Source of the DNA: MGBC113645 sp036308445
GTDB lineage: Bacteria > Bacillota_I > Bacilli_A > Erysipelotrichales > Coprobacillaceae
Assembly (NCBI GenBank): GCA_036308445.1
Contig: JAXJVS010000057.1
Span: 1-24,543 of the forward strand
Length of the DNA stretch: 24,543 bases
Direction of reading: 5' to 3'
Position 1 is the first letter of the stretch. Each line of letters opens with the position of its first letter. The position numbers and the translations under genes were made by a program. The notes under the pieces were generated by a model. That model searched no databases and had not been told where the DNA came from. It worked only from the letters and a program-made list of their open reading frames with translations. Below are positions 1 to 8,705 of this stretch, in pieces.

Positions 1-31
1 CAAATATTTTATATGTCTTGAATTATAAATC

Positions 32-54
32 AAAAAAAGAGGACATAGTCCTCT
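32..54 (-). terminator. Rho-independent terminator after recO
   Basis: On the minus strand a 7-bp stem (AGAGGAC / GTCCTCT, 38-54) with a 3-base loop is followed by a run of seven T. The stem overlaps the recO stop codon at 53-55, so it ends the recO-era-cdd-ybeY transcript. Confidence 0.9.
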
Positions 55-790
55 AATCAAATAACTTATTAATAAATGCTTTAGATTTAAAATAAATCCC
101 TGCATCCTCTTCTATATAATAATTAAATATTGGTAATAATTGTTTTAAACATTCTTCATGATATTCAATCTTATCAATAGAATGAATATCTAGCTTATAA
201 ATATGTCTAAAAGCTTTTAAAACTTCTATGTCCATTGTAGCTAAACTTCCCTGATGTAATGAGCATACAAAACCACCTTCTAAAGAAATAGAAGTCACTT
301 TGGTAGAATCACAATGCACACAACCATCAACTTCTAATTCTATACCTTCATGTTTTAATACATAAACAAGAAAGAATAAATAAACAAGTAATGGAGCATA
401 ACCATTATTTAATGCTTCTAAAGAAGCATTAAGAAACTGATATTGTTTTAATGAAGGTTTATTTTCTTCTATATAACGATAAAAATATTCTAATATAACA
501 TTCGCGATAATTTCACTATCAATATTTTCTTTAATTCTACGATAATAGTTCATTGCTTCAGATCTAATCAAAGAAGATATTCCCTTCTTCAATATCACAT
601 CCATATGACTCTTTGTTAGTGTACTGCATCCCGCAGCACTTTTACTATTTATTTTTCTAACTCCTCTAGCAAGAACGCTAATCTTACCATATTCTAAACT
701 AAAAATATGAATAATAGCATCATTTTCTCGATAAGGAGTACTTTTTAAAATAATTGCTTCAATCTTCTCTTGATTAGTAGTCGTTTTCAT
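53..790 (-). CDS. recO: DNA repair protein RecO
   Basis: RecO mediator of RecF-pathway recombination; it loads RecA onto SSB-coated single strands together with RecR. The protein is 245 aa, normal for Firmicute RecO. The N-terminal OB fold is recognisable from the sequence around EAIILKSTPYRENDAI and ARGVRK. The middle is the helical region, with a Cys-rich zinc-ribbon-like segment (CVHCD ... CSLHQ) in the C-terminal half. I chose ATG at 790; a TTG nine bases upstream is also open but adds only three residues. The start lies inside the 3' end of era, so the two are translationally coupled. The era-recO order is common in Firmicutes. Confidence 0.93.
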   Translation of the reverse strand: MKTTTNQEKIEAIILKSTPYRENDAIIHIFSLEYGKISVLARGVRKINSKSAAGCSTLTKSHMDVILKKGISSLIRSEAMNYYRRIKENIDSEIIANVILEYFYRYIEENKPSLKQYQFLNASLEALNNGYAPLLVYLFFLVYVLKHEGIELEVDGCVHCDSTKVTSISLEGGFVCSLHQGSLATMDIEVLKAFRHIYKLDIHSIDKIEYHEECLKQLLPIFNYYIEEDAGIYFKSKAFINKLFD

Positions 791-1664
791 CGTAACCAAA
801 CTCTCTTAAATACTTCTGTTTATTACGCCAATTTTTTTCTACTCTTACAAATAATTCTAAAGAAACTGGAACCTGTAAGAAACGTTTCATTTCTCTTCTT
901 GCCTGTTCTCTAATTTTTTTAATCATAGTTCCTTGTTTTCCAATAATAATTCCTTTTTGACTAGGTCTATCTACGACAATCGTTGCCATGACTTCTACAC
1001 CTTCTTCATCTTCAGCCATTCTCTCAATAACTATAGCAACACTATGAGGAACTTCTTCTCTAGTAAAATAAAGAATCTTTTCTCTAATAAACTCAGCCAT
1101 GATAAAACGTTCTGGATGATCAGTAATATGATCTTTTGGATAATACATTACTCCTTCATTAAGTTCATCTTTAATCGTTTTTATCAAAGTATCTACATTA
1201 TCACCATTTAATGCACTAATTGGAATAATTTCTTTAAAATCATATAATTCTTTCCATTCACTTAATTTCTTAATTAATTCTTCTTTAGATAATAAATCTA
1301 TTTTATTTAATAAAAGATATACTGGTCCATCAGCTTCCTTTAATCTTTCTACAATAAATCTATCACCTTTACCAATCTTCTCATCAGCAGGTGCTAAAAA
1401 CAAGACAACATCAACACCATAAATACTATTTAAAGCCGTTGTATTCATAAACGAACCTAACCCATCCTGAGGTTTATGAATACCTGGAGTATCCATAAAA
1501 ATAATTTGTGCTTCATCATCTGTATAGATTCCTTGAATCGTATTACGAGTTGTTTGAGCAGTCGATGAAGTAATTGCTAATTTGGTTTCTAAAATATGAT
1601 TTAATAATGTAGACTTACCAACATTAGGTCTACCAACTATACTTACAAATCCTGATTTAAACAT
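774..1664 (-). CDS. era: GTPase Era
   Basis: Essential Ras-like GTPase that binds the 3' end of 16S rRNA and assists assembly of the 30S subunit; cytoplasmic or membrane-associated. The 296-aa length is typical. G1 is GRPNVGKST (11-19), the TT pair of G2 is near residue 39, G3 is DTPG (58-61) and G4 is NKID (120-123). The C-terminal KH domain carries the GIIIGKQG loop. Its ATG overlaps the cdd stop codon (TAATG) and its 3' end overlaps recO, which shows tight coupling in one operon. Confidence 0.97.
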   Translation of the reverse strand: MFKSGFVSIVGRPNVGKSTLLNHILETKLAITSSTAQTTRNTIQGIYTDDEAQIIFMDTPGIHKPQDGLGSFMNTTALNSIYGVDVVLFLAPADEKIGKGDRFIVERLKEADGPVYLLLNKIDLLSKEELIKKLSEWKELYDFKEIIPISALNGDNVDTLIKTIKDELNEGVMYYPKDHITDHPERFIMAEFIREKILYFTREEVPHSVAIVIERMAEDEEGVEVMATIVVDRPSQKGIIIGKQGTMIKKIREQARREMKRFLQVPVSLELFVRVEKNWRNKQKYLREFGYDENDY

Positions 1665-2059
1665 TATAAACTCTCTCCTATAAATGCCCTAGGCATTAAT
1701 TCTTCTATATTTACAACTTCAAAATATTCTTTACACCCTAAAATAATCGGTGTATCAAAAGATAATAACTCAGCTAATACCTGACGACAAGCTCCACAAG
1801 GTGAAATCAATGGATGACAATCCGCAACTATCGCAATAGCTTCAATATCCTCCTTACGATAACCTTGACAATAAGCAGAAAATATCGCATTTCTTTCTGC
1901 ACACATCGTAGAACCATATGCAGCATTCTCTATATTACAGCCTGGTATAACCTTACCATCTTTTGTTAAAACACAAGCTCCTACTTTAAAATGTGAATAA
2001 GGTGCATAAGCATTTTCCCTTGCTTCAAAAGCATTATCAACAAGTTCCTGATAATTCAT
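1664..2059 (-). CDS. cdd: cytidine deaminase
   Basis: Hydrolytic deamination of cytidine and deoxycytidine to (deoxy)uridine for pyrimidine salvage, usually a zinc-dependent homotetramer. The 131-aa protein has the complete zinc and catalytic signature: CAE (Cys53, Glu55) and PCGAC (Cys88, Cys91). I start at ATG 2059, one base past the ybeY stop and preceded by AGAGG; an upstream TTG at 2077 would lie within ybeY and add six residues with no better ribosome site. It sits between ybeY and era, a common Firmicute order. Confidence 0.95.
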   Translation of the reverse strand: MNYQELVDNAFEARENAYAPYSHFKVGACVLTKDGKVIPGCNIENAAYGSTMCAERNAIFSAYCQGYRKEDIEAIAIVADCHPLISPCGACRQVLAELLSFDTPIILGCKEYFEVVNIEELMPRAFIGESL

Positions 2060-2060
2060 C

Positions 2061-2522
2061 CTATATACCTCTGCCAATATTTAAAATATCTAATATTTCT
2101 TTTTGTTTACCAAACATTTCCTTTTCATCTTCTTCATTCATATGATCATATCCTAATAAATGTAATAAACCATGAGTAAACAAGAAACACATTTCTCTTC
2201 TTAAAGAATGTCCATACTCTTCAGCCTGAGCAATAGCATGATCCACTGAGATAAAAATATCTCCAATATTTCTAGCCATTCCCTCAACATAAAATTGTTC
2301 ACTATCTTCTAAAGCAAAACTAATAACATCTGTAGAACGATCAATATGTCTATATTCTCTGTTTATCTCATGAATTCTCTGATCATCTACTAGTAAACAT
2401 GACATTTCTATATCATCTTCAATACTTAAATTATCTAAAGTTGTTTCAATGATTTTTAAAAAATCCTCTTCATAACTATCATTAAAACTTTCTACTTCAT
2501 TCTCATATACAAAATCTATCAT
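2061..2522 (-). CDS. ybeY: endoribonuclease YbeY (rRNA maturation factor)
   Basis: Single-strand-specific, metal-dependent RNase involved in 16S rRNA 3' maturation and ribosome quality control. The family signature, a three-His metal site, is clear as HGLLHLLGYDH in the C-terminal third. The RSTDVISFAL segment is the other conserved YbeY block. I prefer ATG 2522 (153 aa) with an AAGGA site 8-9 bases upstream; ATG 2531, three codons earlier, overlaps the exporter's stop and is the alternative. phoH, its frequent upstream neighbour, is absent; an ABC exporter occupies that place. Confidence 0.94.
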   Translation of the reverse strand: MIDFVYENEVESFNDSYEEDFLKIIETTLDNLSIEDDIEMSCLLVDDQRIHEINREYRHIDRSTDVISFALEDSEQFYVEGMARNIGDIFISVDHAIAQAEEYGHSLRREMCFLFTHGLLHLLGYDHMNEEDEKEMFGKQKEILDILNIGRGI

Positions 2523-2523
2523 T

Positions 2524-4554
2524 TTAATCATCCTTTTTTATTAATTTTCCATTATCCATTATAACATAATCATCATTTCTATTCACTAATTTTGTTTGAT
2601 GATTCACCATGATTAAAATCTTATCACTATAATTTTTGACTATATAACGATAAATTTTACCCGCACTTCTTTGATCCATATGAGAAAATACTTCATCTAA
2701 AATATAAACATCATAATCTTTCAAAAAAAGCCTCACCAACGCTATAACTTGCCTTTGTCCTAAAGATAAAGGACTACCATCTACATTTATTAACATATCA
2801 CGCATATGATATAACTCTAAATATCCAAAACTCTTTAATAATTTCTGAATCTTTTCATCATCATCAGATAATAGATTATCATACAAAGATGCTTGAAAAA
2901 AGATAGGTGTCTGACATTCATATCCAACATGCTCATATAAAGAATCTAGATTTATATTTCTTAATTCCTGATTATTATAATAAATATCACCACTATATCT
3001 TAAATCCTCTCCTAATAATAAATGTAATAATGTAGATTTACCACTACCTGTATTTCCTTTAATATATAACGTCTTATCAATAATCAAATCAATATGATTA
3101 AAAACAGCCTCCCTATAACCATATGAAAAAGAAACATTATCTAAATGTATCAACCGAATTGTCTCCTTTATCTTTTCTTTCTCTACTTTCTCTATTCTAT
3201 AATTCTTATATCTCTCATAAATGAATTTCATACTATGATATTCAAAAAATAAAGATACTAAAGATAAAAAAGATGGAATCAAAGAATTTAATAACATATA
3301 AAACATCACCAATTGTCCCAACGATATCTGCTTCTTTGAATAAAACCATAAACCAACTATCAATATCACAAAAAAACAAATCTGAGTCATATAAGAAACT
3401 ATAGTATTTAAAGAAATAGTCTTCTTTTCTTTTTCTATTTTCATTAATGCATGATGAATATAACTATCATGATGATACCCTTTTCTTTCAACAATATGAA
3501 ATCTTTTAATAATAGGCAATGTTTCTATCCATTCAAGTAAACTTTGATGATGATGATAATACTTTTCTAAATAGCTTTGAGACATTCTTTTGACTATATT
3601 CACTTGAGAATTTAAATATAAAGCTATTATCATTAAAAACAAACCAACAATTATCGCTAGTAATGAATGAACATAAATCATTCCAAACATATATATAATC
3701 ATTGTAATACCATTAAGTAATACATTTTCAAATAATGTAATATTCATAGTACTTAATTGATATAAACTTAAAATCTGACTATGAATCTGACCTTTTTCCT
3801 GATTTAAAAATGTATGTGATAATTCATTTAAATGAAGAATAGAAGACAAAACATAATCTTCATCTAACGCTTTAGATAATTCTAGTAATTCTATCGCCTG
3901 ATACTTTTCCTTTGTAATTTTTAACATCTGAGTCAATAAATAAGCAACAGCTAGACTTACCATATAAAAATAAGAAGTCTGATAATTAAAATCATCAATA
4001 ATAATTTGAAATAAAAAAGCTGCTATAAAAGATAAAATTGAAATCAATAAACCATTAAATAAAAAATCTCTTATTTCATAAGAATAATTTTGAAAAGTTT
4101 CTTTAATAAACTGCAAATATGATTGTTCCTTCTCATCTTCTACTCTACCTACATGCATAATAGAAATCATATATGATGAAAAAAATTTTTCTAATTCATC
4201 TTCATACATAGTTATTAGACCTTTTTGAGGATCCCCAATAATATATTCATCATCTTTTATCTCATATAAAACAACATAATGTCCTAGATTATTTATACTA
4301 AGATGGAGAATACAAGGAAGTTTCACTTGTTCTTTAATATCATTTAAAGAACAAGTGAAAGCTTTAGCTTCCACCTGATATTCTTTTAAACATTCTAACA
4401 TACCTTTAATGCTGATACCATTTTGGTCCATTCTTGTTTTATCTTTAATACTTTTAAGTTCAACATGAATACCATAATGCCTTAATATCATATAAATACA
4501 ATAAGCCCCACATGCTTTAGGCTCATCTTGCAATTCAATAAAATATTTCTTCAT
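2524..4554 (-). CDS. peptidase C39 domain ABC exporter (bacteriocin-type)
   Basis: Membrane ABC exporter of the kind that cleaves double-glycine leaders and secretes the mature peptide. The protein is 676 aa from ATG 4554. The N-terminal C39 domain has Gln9, Cys15 (in EPKACGAYC), His92 (GHYVVLY) and Asp108 (GDPQKG), the expected catalytic set. Several hydrophobic membrane segments lie at about 165-450. The nucleotide-binding domain has Walker A GNTGSGKST (500-508), signature LSLGQ (596-600), Walker B YILDE with Glu621, and switch His652. No double-Gly precursor or accessory HlyD-type gene is visible nearby, so the substrate is unknown. The stop overlaps the alternative ybeY start, which suggests co-transcription with ybeY-cdd-era-recO. 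Confidence 0.9.
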   Translation of the reverse strand: MKKYFIELQDEPKACGAYCIYMILRHYGIHVELKSIKDKTRMDQNGISIKGMLECLKEYQVEAKAFTCSLNDIKEQVKLPCILHLSINNLGHYVVLYEIKDDEYIIGDPQKGLITMYEDELEKFFSSYMISIMHVGRVEDEKEQSYLQFIKETFQNYSYEIRDFLFNGLLISILSFIAAFLFQIIIDDFNYQTSYFYMVSLAVAYLLTQMLKITKEKYQAIELLELSKALDEDYVLSSILHLNELSHTFLNQEKGQIHSQILSLYQLSTMNITLFENVLLNGITMIIYMFGMIYVHSLLAIIVGLFLMIIALYLNSQVNIVKRMSQSYLEKYYHHHQSLLEWIETLPIIKRFHIVERKGYHHDSYIHHALMKIEKEKKTISLNTIVSYMTQICFFVILIVGLWFYSKKQISLGQLVMFYMLLNSLIPSFLSLVSLFFEYHSMKFIYERYKNYRIEKVEKEKIKETIRLIHLDNVSFSYGYREAVFNHIDLIIDKTLYIKGNTGSGKSTLLHLLLGEDLRYSGDIYYNNQELRNINLDSLYEHVGYECQTPIFFQASLYDNLLSDDDEKIQKLLKSFGYLELYHMRDMLINVDGSPLSLGQRQVIALVRLFLKDYDVYILDEVFSHMDQRSAGKIYRYIVKNYSDKILIMVNHQTKLVNRNDDYVIMDNGKLIKKDD

Positions 4555-4594
4555 AAAAAAACCTCCTATTATGATATTCAACTCAAAATAGGAG
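4555..4594 (-). promoter_or_regulatory. terminator-like hairpin enclosing the exporter's ribosome-binding site
   Basis: On the minus strand CTCCTATT (4594-4587) can pair with AATAGGAG (4570-4563) across a 16-base loop. The 3' arm contains the AGGAGG site for the exporter, and seven T separate it from the ATG. It can act as an intrinsic terminator for the dap operon, as a lid on the ribosome site, or both. No ligand domain is recognised. Confidence 0.6.
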
Positions 4595-4611
4595 AATTTC
4601 TTTTTTTATTA

Positions 4612-5787
4612 TTATTTTTTTAATATTTTTTCTAAAATATCAATAAATTCATCAACATTTTCTTCATTGATAATAAATGGTGGTAACATTCTAATCACAT
4701 TAGTACCCGCAGTTACAACAACAACACCTTGTTCAAATAACTCTTTTACCACTCCTTTAGCAGGAATTGTAAGTTCTAAACCTTGCATTAAACCCAAACC
4801 GCGTCTTTCTTTTACCACATCATATTTTTCTACTAATTCATCTAATTTAGAAATAAGATATTGTGATATACTTTGAACATGGTCCATCATTTTTTCTTCA
4901 TTAATAATATCAAATACAGTACTTACAGCTTTTGATACAAATGGATTTCCACCATATGTACTACCATGATCACCTGGCTGCATTACAGCACCAACTTTTT
5001 CATTTGCGACAAATGCCCCTACTGGAACACCTGCTCCTAAACCTTTAGCTAAACAAACAATATCTGGCATAATATCATATTGGAAATATGTCATAATTGT
5101 ACCAGTTCTCCCCATACCACATTGAACTTCATCTAAAATTAAGCAGATATCATTTTCATCACAGATTTGTCTTAATCCTTGTAAAAATTCTTTTGTACAA
5201 GGATTAACTCCACCTTCACCTTGAATAGGTTCTACAATAATAGATGCAGTTTTTTCATTAACTAAAGCTTTAACACTATCTAAATCATTAATATTTGCAT
5301 ATTTAACACCATCAATCAATGGTCCAAATGGTTTCTGATAAGCCTCATTACCAGTTAATTTAACAGAACCAGTACTTCTACCATGAAAAGAATGATTTAA
5401 TGAAATAATTTCACTATCAGCTTTACCATGTTTGTTGTAATAATACTTTCTAGCTAACTTTAAAGCTCCTTCTGTAGCTTCTGTTCCAGAATTACAGAAA
5501 AACACCCTTGATAACTTTGTCGCTTCTACAACCTTTTGAGCTGCTTCAATCGCAATTGGTGTATAGAAATAATTAGAAACATGTACTAATGTTTCTAATT
5601 GTTGTTTTAAAGCACTTGTATATCTTGGATAATTATGTCCAAAAGAATTAACACCAATACCAGAATAGAAATCTAAATATTTCTTACCCTCAGTATCATA
5701 AAGATATACACCTTCCCCTTTTTCTAATACTTCTTCATATCTGCCATATGCTTTTAAAAACACTTTTTCCCCATCTTCAAAATACAT
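4612..5787 (-). CDS. class III PLP aminotransferase, ArgD-like (probable N-acetyl-LL-DAP aminotransferase)
   Basis: PLP-dependent aminotransferase of the acetylornithine/succinyldiaminopimelate family, 391 aa. Visible are the cofactor phosphate loop SGTEA (100-104), DEVQCGMGRTG (219-229) and the Schiff-base lysine Lys248 in CLAKGLGAG. By sequence alone it would be called acetylornithine aminotransferase. It follows dapF, dapH and the N-acetyl-diaminopimelate deacetylase with AGGAGG directly in front, and no arg genes are near. I infer that it supplies the transamination step of the acetylated DAP pathway; E. coli ArgD is known to do the equivalent reaction on the succinylated substrate. A dual role in arginine synthesis is possible. 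Confidence 0.85.
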   Translation of the reverse strand: MYFEDGEKVFLKAYGRYEEVLEKGEGVYLYDTEGKKYLDFYSGIGVNSFGHNYPRYTSALKQQLETLVHVSNYFYTPIAIEAAQKVVEATKLSRVFFCNSGTEATEGALKLARKYYYNKHGKADSEIISLNHSFHGRSTGSVKLTGNEAYQKPFGPLIDGVKYANINDLDSVKALVNEKTASIIVEPIQGEGGVNPCTKEFLQGLRQICDENDICLILDEVQCGMGRTGTIMTYFQYDIMPDIVCLAKGLGAGVPVGAFVANEKVGAVMQPGDHGSTYGGNPFVSKAVSTVFDIINEEKMMDHVQSISQYLISKLDELVEKYDVVKERRGLGLMQGLELTIPAKGVVKELFEQGVVVVTAGTNVIRMLPPFIINEENVDEFIDILEKILKK

Positions 5788-5798
5788 ATATATTCCTC

Positions 5799-6908
5799 CT
5801 AATAACTTCTTGCAATGATTTCAAATAAATCAGCTGCATTTTTTAAAACTTCTTCACTAAAATTAAATGTTTCGGTATGCAATCCACTATTATATATATC
5901 ACTTTTCACTCCTAAATAAAAGAATAATCCAGGAATTTCTTTTAAATAAAATGAAAAATCTTCTGCTAACATTAATGGTTCTTTCAATTCAATATAGTTT
6001 TCTTTATTAACTAATTTCATAAAACGTTGATATACCTTCTCATTATTAATTAATGGAGGATACATTGGTGGACATGATTTTGTAATCCTACAATCATATA
6101 TTTCTTCTAATCCATGATGAAGCTTATCAATTTCTTCATTTATCTGATTAAATACCTCTTCATCATAACAACGTATTGTTCCATGCATTGAAACTGATGA
6201 AGCAATACTGTTTCTTGCATCACCACCAACAATTTTTCCAATATGTAAAACAGCTGGCGAAAAAGGTGAGATCTTTCTAGAAATAATATTCTGATATCCT
6301 TGAATAACTTCACCAGCAATCATAATACTATCTATTCCTTCATGAGGCAATCCGGCATGTCCACTTTTACCAATGATTTCTACATCTAGTTCTCCACACT
6401 CTGCCATTAAAGGACCACTTTTGCAGGCTATAACTCCTTCTTCTAAAAACGGCATTAAATGCATACCAAATATAGCTTTAACATGATATCTATCAAATAT
6501 CCCACTTTCAACAATAATCTTTGCAGCACCCGGTGATTCTTCAGCAGGCTGGAAAATAAGTAAGTAATTGTATCTAGGATTTTCTATTGTCTTTAAACGT
6601 TTGGCTAATTCTAACAATGTAGCTATATGACCATCATGTCCACAAGCATGCATATAACCCTGATGTACAGATTTAAAATCAACATCATTTTTTTCATTGA
6701 TAGCTAGAGCATCAATATCACTACGAAAAGCTAATGTTTCATCTCTATTATTATCAATATAAACTAGAGTTCCAGTATTAATAATAGTTTCATATTGATA
6801 GTTTAACTTAGTAAGCTCCCCTCTTATATACTGAGCTGTCTTAAATTCTTTCAATCCTAATTCTGGTATTTTATGTAAATCTCTACGCCATCTTACAATA
6901 TCTTCCAT
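5799..6908 (-). CDS. N-acetyldiaminopimelate deacetylase (M20 family)
   Basis: Removes the acetyl group from N-acetyl-LL-diaminopimelate to give LL-DAP, the penultimate step to meso-DAP; cytoplasmic. M20/amidohydrolase family, 369 aa, matching the B. subtilis deacetylase in size. Metal and catalytic motifs include RSDIDAL (62-68), HACGHDGH (87-94), PAEESPG (121-127, two Glu) and a C-terminal EDFSFYL segment. M20 amidohydrolases vary in substrate; the assignment rests on its place between dapH and the aminotransferase. The ATG at 6908 is preceded by AGGAG. Confidence 0.9.
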   Translation of the reverse strand: MEDIVRWRRDLHKIPELGLKEFKTAQYIRGELTKLNYQYETIINTGTLVYIDNNRDETLAFRSDIDALAINEKNDVDFKSVHQGYMHACGHDGHIATLLELAKRLKTIENPRYNYLLIFQPAEESPGAAKIIVESGIFDRYHVKAIFGMHLMPFLEEGVIACKSGPLMAECGELDVEIIGKSGHAGLPHEGIDSIMIAGEVIQGYQNIISRKISPFSPAVLHIGKIVGGDARNSIASSVSMHGTIRCYDEEVFNQINEEIDKLHHGLEEIYDCRITKSCPPMYPPLINNEKVYQRFMKLVNKENYIELKEPLMLAEDFSFYLKEIPGLFFYLGVKSDIYNSGLHTETFNFSEEVLKNAADLFEIIARSY

Positions 6909-6917
6909 ATATATCTC

Positions 6918-7622
6918 CTAAATTTTTCTTAAATCATCCATTAATTGTGTCTTACTCAAAGTCTTATCATCTTTCTCTTCTTTAATAATCTTAGCTGGAT
7001 TTCCAACGACTACAGCACCCGCTGGTACATCTTTGGTAACAACACTACCCGCACCAACTACAGCTCCTTTACCAATACGAACACCTTCTATAATAACCGC
7101 ATTAGCACCAATTAAAACATCATCCTCTAATACTACTGGTTTAGCACTAGGCGGTTCAATAACACCAGCCAAAACAGCTCCAGCCCCAACATGACATCTT
7201 TTACCAACTTCAGCACGGCCACCTAAAACGGCTCCCATATCAATCATTGAACCTTCGCCGATTTTAGCCCCGATGTTAATGACAGCCCCCATCATGATAA
7301 CTGCATTATCACCAATTTCTACATTTTCACGAATAAAACATCCTGGTTCAATTCTAGCATTAACTTTAGAAATATCTAATAGTGGAATCGCACTATTACG
7401 ACGATCCATTTCCATATAACTATCTGTAATCTTATCTTTATTTTCTCTCAAATACTGAGAAACCTTCTCATGATCACCAATTAAAATACGACTTGTTTCT
7501 ACTCCAAAAACAGAAATTTGATTACTATCAGGTAAATCATTTCCTTTCACATATACCTTCACAGGTGTCTGTTTCTTAGCATCTCTAATATAGAGAATAA
7601 TTTCTTCTGCACTATTTAACAT
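6918..7622 (-). CDS. dapH: tetrahydrodipicolinate N-acetyltransferase
   Basis: Transfers acetyl from acetyl-CoA to tetrahydrodipicolinate, the committed step of the acetylated DAP branch. The 234-aa protein has an N-terminal alpha/beta domain with the conserved TPVKVYVKG block and a C-terminal left-handed beta helix built of hexapeptide repeats (IGDNAVIMMGAVI, IGEGSMIDMGAVLGG and so on). I chose ATG 7622, six bases after AGGAGG; upstream in-frame ATGs at 7637 and 7625 are respectively before, or only three bases after, the same ribosome site. The gene overlaps the 3' end of dapF by 11 bases, so translation is coupled. Confidence 0.96.
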   Translation of the reverse strand: MLNSAEEIILYIRDAKKQTPVKVYVKGNDLPDSNQISVFGVETSRILIGDHEKVSQYLRENKDKITDSYMEMDRRNSAIPLLDISKVNARIEPGCFIRENVEIGDNAVIMMGAVINIGAKIGEGSMIDMGAVLGGRAEVGKRCHVGAGAVLAGVIEPPSAKPVVLEDDVLIGANAVIIEGVRIGKGAVVGAGSVVTKDVPAGAVVVGNPAKIIKEEKDDKTLSKTQLMDDLRKI

Positions 7623-8457
7623 CATAATCCTCCTCATCTATCATCCCTTCAAAAGAGATTCTCGCTGGTCCAGTCATATAGATTCTACCATCTTTATACT
7701 CTATATTCAGCTTTCCGCCAACCAACTCAACTTCAACACACTCATCACAATAACCATTTAGATAACTTGCATACATGACAGCACAAGCACCAGTACCACA
7801 AGCTAAGGTTTCCCCTGAACCTCTTTCCCATACTCGCATCTTTAAATGATTTCTATCAATTATCACTACAAATTCAGTATTGACTGATTCAGGAAATAAA
7901 GAATGCTTCTCAATCTTTTTTCCAATAATAGAAATATCAAAATCTAAAGAATCAACATACATAACTGTATGAGGATTTCCCATTGATACACTTGTAAGAT
8001 AATAAATATTATCATCTATCTCTAATGGTTCATTAATCATTTTATCTTTATCAAACAAACAAGGAATATCCTTTGTATTAATAATTGGTTCTCCCATATC
8101 AACCTTAACACGAATTACTTTATCATTTTCAACCTTTAACCAAGCTTTCTTTATACCAGCTAAAGTTTCAACCTCAAGATATGTCTTATCAGTCAAATGA
8201 TAATCATAAACAAACTTACAAAAACATCTTATCCCATTACCACACATCTTACCTTCACTACCATCAAGATTAAACATTCGCATTTTAAAATCTGCGACAT
8301 CAGATTTTAAAATAACAATCATACCATCAGAACCAATACCTATATGTCTATCACTTATCTTTTCAATAAATTCTTTATTGAGTGGAATATTTTGATGAAT
8401 ACCATCAAAATAAATATAGTCATTACCTATACCTTCCATCTTTGTAAACTTTAACAT
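7612..8457 (-). CDS. dapF: diaminopimelate epimerase
   Basis: PLP-independent racemase converting LL-DAP to meso-DAP for peptidoglycan cross-links and lysine. The protein is 281 aa with both catalytic cysteines: Cys72 in MCGNGIRC and Cys220 in ACGTGAC. The N-terminal KMEGIGNDY block is typical. I start at ATG 8457, eight bases after AGGAGG; an upstream GTG at 8466 abuts the ribosome site and is unlikely. It is the first gene of the dap operon, and the presence of DAP genes implies a DAP-type cell wall. Confidence 0.96.
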   Translation of the reverse strand: MLKFTKMEGIGNDYIYFDGIHQNIPLNKEFIEKISDRHIGIGSDGMIVILKSDVADFKMRMFNLDGSEGKMCGNGIRCFCKFVYDYHLTDKTYLEVETLAGIKKAWLKVENDKVIRVKVDMGEPIINTKDIPCLFDKDKMINEPLEIDDNIYYLTSVSMGNPHTVMYVDSLDFDISIIGKKIEKHSLFPESVNTEFVVIIDRNHLKMRVWERGSGETLACGTGACAVMYASYLNGYCDECVEVELVGGKLNIEYKDGRIYMTGPARISFEGMIDEEDYDVK

Positions 8458-8482
8458 GTATTCCACCTCCTATATGAAATTT

Positions 8483-8511
8483 ATTATATGCTAGTTGATA
8501 ATTTTTTTCCA
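8483..8511 (-). promoter_or_regulatory. probable promoter of the dap operon
   Basis: On the minus strand a perfect TATAAT (8488-8483) lies 26 bases before the dapF ATG, with a weak -35 TGGAAA (8511-8506) at 17-base spacing. The -10 is convincing and the -35 is not. Confidence 0.55.
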
Positions 8512-8561
8512 TAGTAATTTTTTATTTTTATAATTCATATTCATTTTTTTTAAAATATTAA

Positions 8562-8587
8562 AATAACTCTCATTTCTGAGAGTTATT
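8562..8587 (-). terminator. hairpin terminator upstream of the dap operon
   Basis: An 11-bp perfect stem (AATAACTCTCA / TGAGAGTTATT) with a 4-base loop is followed on the minus strand by a T-rich run. It would stop minus-strand transcription arriving from the element before the dap promoter. It is nearly symmetric and could also work on the plus strand. Confidence 0.65.
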
Positions 8588-8653
8588 TATTAATACAATT
8601 ATAAAAAAATCAAAGTACTGTCTGTTATACAATGAGCACTATCGAATCTAAAA

Positions 8654-8677
8654 CAAAAAAACTCCCATCTAGGAGTT
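8654..8677 (-). terminator. terminator downstream of the tRNA-His remnant (probable original tRNA-His terminator)
   Basis: The stem AACTCC / GGAGTT followed by TTTTTTT on the minus strand lies ten bases beyond the 3' end of the tRNA-like att repeat. If the element inserted into tRNA-His, this was probably the tRNA's terminator before insertion. Confidence 0.6.
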
Positions 8678-8686
8678 ATCTTTTAC

Positions 8687-8705
8687 CTGGGGCGATCGAT
8701 GAAAA
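8687..8705. repeat. putative attL: degenerate tRNA-His 3'-end repeat
   Basis: CTGGGGCGATCGATGAAAA differs at two positions from the tRNA-His 3' end at 15951-15969. It includes the CCA end, the acceptor strand and the start of the T-stem of a minus-strand tRNA. No remaining tRNA body adjoins it. Confidence 0.7.

Noticed and set aside
933..1211. Plus-strand open frame
   Set aside because: Antisense shadow of era.
4667..4876. Plus-strand open frame
   Set aside because: Antisense shadow of the aminotransferase.
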